Shown here: one piece after another, positions 37,057 to 41,458 of the stretch
Numbering within the stretch: the stretch's first letter is position 1
Layout: the number at the start of each line of letters is the position of its first letter
Notes under the pieces: generated by a model
Databases searched by the model: none
What the model was told of the DNA's origin: nothing
Seen by the model: the letters and a program-made list of their open reading frames with translations, nothing else
Origin: Phenylobacterium sp.
GTDB lineage: Bacteria > Pseudomonadota > Alphaproteobacteria > Caulobacterales > Caulobacteraceae
DNA: 41,458 nucleotides
Direction of reading: 5' to 3'
Assembly (NCBI RefSeq): GCF_028290885.1
Contig: NZ_JAQGIZ010000250.1
Coordinates: 1-41,458 of the forward strand
Position numbers and translations under genes: made by a program

Positions 37057-38421
37057 ATGTCGATGCAGATCGTTGAAAAGTCTGGTGAAGGCCTGAGCCG
37101 CGTGTTCGGCGTCACGGTGCCCGCCGCGGATCTGACGCAGGCGCTGGAAGCGCGCATCGCCGAGATCACGCCGACCCTGAACATCAAGGGCTTCCGCCCG
37201 GGCAAGGTGCCAACCGCCCACGTGCGCCGCCTCTACGGCAAGGCGCTGATGAGCGAGGTGGTGGAAAAGACCCTCACCGAGACCACCCAGAAGGTGCTCA
37301 CGGACAACAAGCTGCGCCCCGCCGGCGACCCGGACCTGAAGCCGGAAGGCGACATGAACGCGGTGATCGATGGCAAGGCGGACCTCGCCTACGAGATCGC
37401 CGTCGACGTGATGCCGGACTTCGAACCCGTGGATCCCGCGACCCTGTCGCTGAAGCGTCCGGTCTACGAGCCCACCGACAAGGAAGTCGACGAGGCGCTG
37501 GCCGACCTCGCCAAGCAGAACCGCACCTACGAGACCAGGACCGGCAAGGCCGTGAAGGCCAAGGACGGCGACATGCTCGTTATTGATTTCGTGGGCAAGC
37601 TGGACGGCGTGCCCTTCGAAGGCGGCGCGGCCGAGGGCGCCGAACTGGTCCTGGGCTCGGGCCAGTTCATCCCGGGCTTCGAGGAGCAGCTGGTCGGCGC
37701 CAAGCCCGACAGCGACGTCGAGGTCAAGGTGACCTTCCCGGAGAACTACCAGTCCGAAAACCTCAAGGGCAAAGAGGCGGTGTTCGAGGTCAAGGTGAAG
37801 GAGGTGAAGGCGCCGGTGAATGCGCCCGCCGACGACGCGCTCGCCACCCGCCTGGGGATCGAGAGCCTCGAGAAGCTGCGCGAGCTGCTGAAGGGCAACC
37901 TGGAGAAGGAATATGCCGGCGCGAGCCGCTTCAAGCTGAAGCGCGCCCTGCTGGACCAGCTCGACACCAAGCACGACTTCCCGCTGCCGCCGAAGATGGT
38001 GGAGGCCGAATTCGCCTCGATCTGGCAGCAGGTCGAGCAGGACAAGGCGGCCGGCGAGCTGCCGCCCGAGGACCTCAAGAAGTCCGACAAGAAGCTCAAG
38101 GACGAATACCATAAGATCGCTGAGCGCCGCGTGCGCCTGGGCCTGGTGCTGGCCGAGATCGGCCGGGCCAACAACGTCCAGGTCACCGAGCAGGAGCTGG
38201 GCGAGGCCATGCGCCAGGAGGCCATGAAGTACGGCCCGCAGGCCCAGCAGGTGTTCGACCTCTTCCGCCAGAACGCCAACGCCCAGGCCCAGCTGCGCGC
38301 GCCGATCTTCGAGGACAAGGTCGTCGACCTGATCGTGGGCAAGGCCAAGGTGAAGGACCAGAAGGTCTCCAAGGAAGACCTGATGAAGGACGACGACCTG
38401 CCGGCGGGCTACGGGGACTAA
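37057..38421 (+). CDS. tig: Trigger factor (ribosome-associated chaperone)
   Basis: A 454-residue ribosome-bound chaperone and prolyl isomerase. The N-terminal ribosome-binding domain contains the GFRPGKVP signature ([20 protein letters not shown], about 46-65). The FKBP-type PPIase domain is at about residues 155-245 ([35 protein letters not shown]). The C-terminal helical chaperone arms follow, with many Gln/Lys and a lysine-rich tail. The ATG at 37057 follows GGAAG. In many proteobacteria clpP and clpX come next; here a REP-like element and an unrelated gene follow. Confidence 0.97.
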   Translation: MSMQIVEKSGEGLSRVFGVTVPAADLTQALEARIAEITPTLNIKGFRPGKVPTAHVRRLYGKALMSEVVEKTLTETTQKVLTDNKLRPAGDPDLKPEGDMNAVIDGKADLAYEIAVDVMPDFEPVDPATLSLKRPVYEPTDKEVDEALADLAKQNRTYETRTGKAVKAKDGDMLVIDFVGKLDGVPFEGGAAEGAELVLGSGQFIPGFEEQLVGAKPDSDVEVKVTFPENYQSENLKGKEAVFEVKVKEVKAPVNAPADDALATRLGIESLEKLRELLKGNLEKEYAGASRFKLKRALLDQLDTKHDFPLPPKMVEAEFASIWQQVEQDKAAGELPPEDLKKSDKKLKDEYHKIAERRVRLGLVLAEIGRANNVQVTEQELGEAMRQEAMKYGPQAQQVFDLFRQNANAQAQLRAPIFEDKVVDLIVGKAKVKDQKVSKEDLMKDDDLPAGYGD

Positions 38422-38433
38422 GCACCCCACCCG

Positions 38434-38582
38434 GTGTCATCCCGGAAGCCGCGGCAGCGGCTGTCCGGGACCTATACGCGTCATAGGTTCCGGATGACGC
38501 GCGGCGTCGCGGCCGCAATCTGTCCTGATGAACTCGTGTCTATAGGTCCCGGTCTTTCGCTGGCGCGAAAACCGGGATGACA
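38434..38582. repeat. REP/BIME-like intergenic element downstream of tig
   Basis: Two facing palindromic units. Unit one: GTCATCCcGG at about 38436-38445 pairs with CCGGATGAC at about 38490-38498, with inner hairpins AGCCGC...GCGGCT and CCTAT-acgcgtc-ATAGG. Unit two: CCCGGT (38548-38553)-c-TTTCGC pairs with GCGAAA-ACCGGG (38565-38576), a twelve-pair stem with one bulge. TGTCATCCCGG at the start and CCGGGATGACA at the end are mirror copies, as in bacterial interspersed mosaic elements. There is no gene in 38422-38596. Confidence 0.8.
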
Positions 38583-38596
38583 AGCTGTGAGCGGAC

Positions 38597-38770
38597 TTAG
38601 AGCCCCCGGAGGTGCTGCAACAGTTCGGCGTTCTCCACGCGGGCGCGGCGTTCGTTGATTTCCTGGAACAGGCTGAGCGGGCCCAGGTCCTCGTCGAGCG
38701 GCTCGGCCAGCGGCGCTGTGGAATAGGGCGAGGACTCAGAAACAGGGACGACGTCGCGCGGCGTGGTCAT
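38597..38770 (-). CDS. Small acidic protein of unknown function (57 residues)
   Basis: A short gene read directly from the sequence. Translation from the ATG at 38768-38770 gives a 57-residue protein beginning MTTPRDVVPVSESSPYSTAP and ending RRARVENAELLQHLRGL, with a TAA at 38597-38599. A GGAG site lies nine bases upstream of the ATG. The N-terminal half is Pro/Ser/Glu-rich and probably disordered, and the C-terminal half (PLSLFQEINERRARVENAEL) should form an amphipathic helix. I do not recognise it. It is divergent from the flavoprotein gene and sits next to a palindromic element. Confidence 0.65.
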   Translation of the reverse strand: MTTPRDVVPVSESSPYSTAPLAEPLDEDLGPLSLFQEINERRARVENAELLQHLRGL

Positions 38771-38828
38771 CGGGCGTTTCTCCAGGCCCTCGCGGCAGAG
38801 GGGTCTCGGGTCTTAAGCTATCATTAGG

Positions 38829-38851
38829 ATTTGTCGCCGCTCACGACAAAT
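38829..38851. promoter_or_regulatory. Perfect inverted repeat in the divergent promoter region
   Basis: ATTTGTCG at 38829-38836 and CGACAAAT at 38844-38851 form eight-base arms around seven bases. It lies 58 bases upstream of the 57-residue gene and 249 bases upstream of the flavoprotein gene, in a 329-base divergent gap. The AT-containing arms and lack of a T-run favour an operator. The rest of the gap (38852-39099) has no gene that I can support. Confidence 0.5.
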
Positions 38852-39099
38852 GCTGGAAGGACCGTCACGTTCGCTTGATGTGACCTCAGGGCGGGATTTA
38901 ACGCGTTTTCGGCCGCTTGGGACGCGAAATCACCGACCAACGCTCAGGAATCGGCTTGGCTTGACCGCCGAACGGGGCCTAACCTGACGAACAACGCCGC
39001 GTCGTGACGGCTTAAAGACCCACTCAGCCAGCTCTGGTACGCCAGCCGAGTTCGCCTTTGCCGCCGCGGGAGTAGAGCGTCGCGGAAGGGATCAGGGTT

Positions 39100-40887
39100 T
39101 TGCAACGTACCAGTACGTGGACTCCCGACTACTTTCATAAGGTCGTGGATTGTCAGTGGGCCTGTCCCGCACACACACCGGTCCCGGAGTACATCCGCCT
39201 CATCGCGGACGGCCGCTACTCCGACGCCTACATGGTCAACTGGACGTCGAACGTCTTCCCGGGGATCCTGGGCCGGACCTGCGACCGTCCCTGTGAACCC
39301 GCCTGCCGGCGCGGACGCGTCGAGGAGGAGCCGGTCGCCATCTGCCGGCTGAAGAGGGTCGCGGCCGACAACAAGGACGACATCACCGCCAGGCTGCCCG
39401 CGCCGGCGGCGAGTTCGAACGGCAAGCGGGTGGCGATGGTGGGGGCCGGTCCCGCCTCGCTGACCGTGGCCCGCGACCTGGCGCCGCTGGGCTACGAGGT
39501 CACCATCTTCGACGGCGACGCCAAGGCGGGCGGCATGATCCGCAGCCAGATCCCGCGCTTCCGCCTGCCCGAGGAAGTGATCGACGAGGAGGTGGGCTAT
39601 ATCACCGGGCTCGGCATGACGCTTCGCCTGGGCGAGCGGATCGATAGCCTGAAGGGCCTGCTGGCCCAGGGCTACGACGCAATCTTCGTGGGCTCCGGCG
39701 CGCCGCGCGGCCGCGACCTCGACCTGCCGGGGCGCGAGGCGGCGCGGGCCAACATCCACATCGGCATCGACTGGCTGTCCTCCGTCTCCTTCGGCCACAT
39801 CGACAAGATCGGAAGGCGGGTGATCGTGCTGGGCGGCGGCAACACCGCCATGGACTGCTGCCGCACCTCGCGCCGCCTGGGCGGGGAGGACGTCAAGGTG
39901 ATCGTCCGCTCCGGCTTCGAGGAGATGAAGGCCTCGCCATGGGAAAAGGAAGACGCGATCCACGAGGACATCCCGATCCTCAACTACCGCGTGCCCAAGG
40001 AATTCACTCACAAGGACGGCCGGCTGACTGGCGTCACCTTCGAGGTGGTCAAGGCCGAGCTCGACGAGAAAGGTCGCCGCAAGCTGGTCCCCTCGGGCGA
40101 GCCCGACGAGCACTACGAATGCGACGACGTGCTGGTGGCGGTCGGCCAGGAGAACGCCTTCCCCTGGATGGAGCGCGGCATCGGCATGGAGTTCGACGAG
40201 TGGGACATGCCCAAGGTCGATCCGATCACCATGCAGTCGACGATCCCCGAAGTGTTCTTCGGTGGCGACGCGGCGTTCGGCCCGAAGAACATCATCTGGG
40301 CGGTGGCGCACGGCCATGACGCTGCGATCTCCATCGACAAGTTCTGCCGCAGCGAGGACGTTAGCGAGCGGCCGCCGCCCGACTTCTCCCTCGTCAGCCA
40401 GAAGATGGGCATCCACGAGTGGAGCTATGACAACGACATCGCCAACGACCGCCGCTACCGCGTGCCGCTGCGTGACAAGGCCGTGGCGCTGAAGAACGTG
40501 AAGATGGAGGTCGAGCTCGGCTTCGACCGCGAGATCGGCTACCGCGAGGCCGAGCGGTGCCTGAACTGCGACGTCCAGACCGTGTTCGCCGACAACCTGT
40601 GCATCGAGTGCGACGCCTGCGTCGACATCTGCCCGGTGGACTGCATCACCTTCACCGTCGAGAGCGAGGAGGCGGATCTGCGCACCCGGCTGAAGGCGCC
40701 GGCGCTCAACGTCGACCAGCCGCTCTATGTCTCCGGCTCGCTGCCGACCGGGCGGGTGATGGTCAAGGACGAGGACGTCTGCCTGCATTGCGGGCTTTGC
40801 GCCGAGCGCTGCCCGACCGGGGCCTGGGACATGCAGCGCTTCACCCTCGAGATGACCCAAGCGGGGGCGGCATGTCAGTCCCGGTGA
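39100..40887 (+). CDS. GltD-like FAD/NAD(P) oxidoreductase fused to two C-terminal [4Fe-4S] clusters
   Basis: A 595-residue iron-sulfur flavoprotein. The N-terminal Fer4_20-type domain holds CQWACPAHTPVPEY and CDRPCEPACRRG, as in glutamate synthase small subunit. The FAD motif is VAMVGAGPASLTVARDLAPL and the NAD(P) motif VIVLGGGNTAMDCCRTSRRL, with the GGDAAFGPKN motif near residues 386-395. The C-terminus adds two ferredoxin clusters: CIECDACVDICP at about 501-512 and CLHCGLCAERCP at about 561-572. The start is a TTG at 39100 behind AGGG. The next gene, a 2-oxoacid:acceptor oxidoreductase subunit, overlaps its end by 16 bases, so this protein probably passes electrons between that enzyme and NAD(P)H. 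gltB is not nearby. Confidence 0.88.
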   Translation: MQRTSTWTPDYFHKVVDCQWACPAHTPVPEYIRLIADGRYSDAYMVNWTSNVFPGILGRTCDRPCEPACRRGRVEEEPVAICRLKRVAADNKDDITARLPAPAASSNGKRVAMVGAGPASLTVARDLAPLGYEVTIFDGDAKAGGMIRSQIPRFRLPEEVIDEEVGYITGLGMTLRLGERIDSLKGLLAQGYDAIFVGSGAPRGRDLDLPGREAARANIHIGIDWLSSVSFGHIDKIGRRVIVLGGGNTAMDCCRTSRRLGGEDVKVIVRSGFEEMKASPWEKEDAIHEDIPILNYRVPKEFTHKDGRLTGVTFEVVKAELDEKGRRKLVPSGEPDEHYECDDVLVAVGQENAFPWMERGIGMEFDEWDMPKVDPITMQSTIPEVFFGGDAAFGPKNIIWAVAHGHDAAISIDKFCRSEDVSERPPPDFSLVSQKMGIHEWSYDNDIANDRRYRVPLRDKAVALKNVKMEVELGFDREIGYREAERCLNCDVQTVFADNLCIECDACVDICPVDCITFTVESEEADLRTRLKAPALNVDQPLYVSGSLPTGRVMVKDEDVCLHCGLCAERCPTGAWDMQRFTLEMTQAGAACQSR

Positions 40888-41458
40888 AATCTGGCCCGGC
40901 GAAATCTGGCGCGGTGAAATCCGGGCCGGCGACCGTCAACGACTTCGTGGTGAAGTTCGCTAATGTGAACGGCTCGGGCTCGGCCAGCGCCAACGGCATG
41001 TTCGCCAAGTCGATCCTGCGGATGGGCGTGCCGGTGGCGGCGCGCAACATCTTCCCGTCCAACATCCAGGGCCTGCCCACCTGGTACGAGGTGCGGATCA
41101 CCGAGGCCGGCCACCTGGGCCGCCGGGGCGGCGTGGACCTGATGGTGGCCATGAACCCGCAGACCTGGGACCGCGACCTGGCCGAGATCGAGCCCGGCGG
41201 CTACCTGTTCTACGACTCGACGAAGCCGCTGCCGCCGGGCAAGTTCCGCGACGACATCACCGTCATCGGCGTGCCGCTGACGGCCATGTGCAACGAGGCC
41301 TATGCGCTGCCGCGCGAACGCCAGCTGTTCAAGAACATCATCTATGTGGGGGCGCTCTCGGCCCTGCTGGGCATCGACGCGGAGGTGTTCGAGACCCTGC
41401 TGGCCGAACAGTTCGCCGCCAAGCCCAAGCTGATCTCAGCCAATGTCGAGGCCCTGCA
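40872..41458 (+). CDS. 2-oxoacid:acceptor oxidoreductase, gamma/alpha subunit (partial, continues past window)
   Basis: The first 195 residues of a KorA/PorA-like subunit of a thiamine-diphosphate, CoA-dependent 2-oxoacid oxidoreductase. After a repetitive leader (VKSGPAKSGAVKSGPA) the gamma domain is recognised by VVKFANVNGSGSASANGMFA, the NIFPSNIQGLPTWYEVRITE stretch and GHLGRRGGVDLMVAMNPQTW. The ATG at 40872 overlaps the flavoprotein stop. The beta subunit presumably follows outside the window. The substrate (2-oxoglutarate, pyruvate or another 2-oxoacid) cannot be decided here. Confidence 0.88.
   Translation, partial: MSVPVKSGPAKSGAVKSGPATVNDFVVKFANVNGSGSASANGMFAKSILRMGVPVAARNIFPSNIQGLPTWYEVRITEAGHLGRRGGVDLMVAMNPQTWDRDLAEIEPGGYLFYDSTKPLPPGKFRDDITVIGVPLTAMCNEAYALPRERQLFKNIIYVGALSALLGIDAEVFETLLAEQFAAKPKLISANVEAL
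40884..40928. repeat. Three 15-bp tandem repeats across a gene junction
   Basis: Three copies of a 15-base unit, GTGAAATCTGGCCCG, GCGAAATCTGGCGCG and GTGAAATCCGGGCCG, lie at 40884-40898, 40899-40913 and 40914-40928. They encode VKSGP-AKSGA-VKSGP near the N-terminus of the oxidoreductase subunit. The stop codon of the upstream flavoprotein (TGA at 40885-40887) is inside the first unit. The unit length is a multiple of three, so copy-number change would keep frame in the downstream gene. Confidence 0.8.

Noticed and set aside
38944..40860. A 638-residue minus-strand open frame antisense to the flavoprotein
   Set aside because: Shadow frame with no domains; the plus strand has FAD, NAD(P) and [4Fe-4S] motifs.

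Overview
This is a GC-rich (roughly two-thirds G+C), densely coded chromosomal stretch that looks like Caulobacterales (Caulobacter/Phenylobacterium type) alphaproteobacterial DNA. The family assignment is an inference from gene content: a cysteine-rich-loop TonB-dependent receptor, the glnB-glnA pair, the lptF-lptG-lptD-surA-pdxA-ksgA run, small Caulobacterales-like proteins and TTCCCCC-type intergenic repeats. No plasmid, phage, transposase, integrase, CRISPR or rRNA signature is visible. One tRNA (Leu, anticodon UAG) is present.

Layout: (1) 1-4900 holds a cut-off DEAD-box helicase, a small basic protein, a quinohemoprotein (cytochrome c plus PQQ propeller) resembling polyvinyl-alcohol dehydrogenase, an intergenic patch of TTCCCCC palindromes, and a small four-helix membrane protein. 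(2) 4889-11600 holds parE, a divergent exported two-lobed retropepsin-like protein with TPRs, an exported protein with two TonB-C-like domains, and an M61 peptidase. (3) 11678-13524 is the nitrogen-control pair glnB-glnA, ending in a strong intrinsic terminator. (4) 13770-17340 reads the other way: thiolase-like protein, histidine phosphatase, and the NAD(P)H-hydrate repair enzyme Nnr. It is separated from a large TonB-dependent receptor by a convergent terminator. (5) 20500-21900 contains the AT-rich receptor promoter with a palindrome, an Lrp/AsnC regulator, and a MarR-like regulator preceded by a 74-residue protein. (6) 22058-24700 is a tight DUF969-DUF979-DUF2891 operon, probably a transporter plus an accessory protein. 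(7) 24792-25028 is a small ESFPASDPPAW protein overlapping the 3' end of ksgA. (8) 24925-33022 is the outer-membrane biogenesis and housekeeping operon lptF-lptG-lptD-surA-pdxA-ksgA on the minus strand. (9) 33174-35450 is pepA-holC-lipoprotein on the plus strand, convergent with a GT4 glycosyltransferase. (10) 36778-38421 is tRNA-Leu and trigger factor, followed by a REP/BIME-like element, an unlisted 57-residue gene, and finally a GltD-like flavoprotein fused to two [4Fe-4S] clusters translationally coupled to a 2-oxoacid oxidoreductase subunit that runs off the window.

Most of the window is ordinary core genome. The less ordinary parts are the retropepsin/TonB-C pair, the DUF969-DUF979-DUF2891 operon, the regulator-palindrome-receptor arrangement, the two small proteins (78 and 57 residues), and the flavoprotein-ferredoxin/2-oxoacid oxidoreductase operon with its in-frame 15-bp repeat. 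I did not find a clear new multi-gene defence or mobile system.
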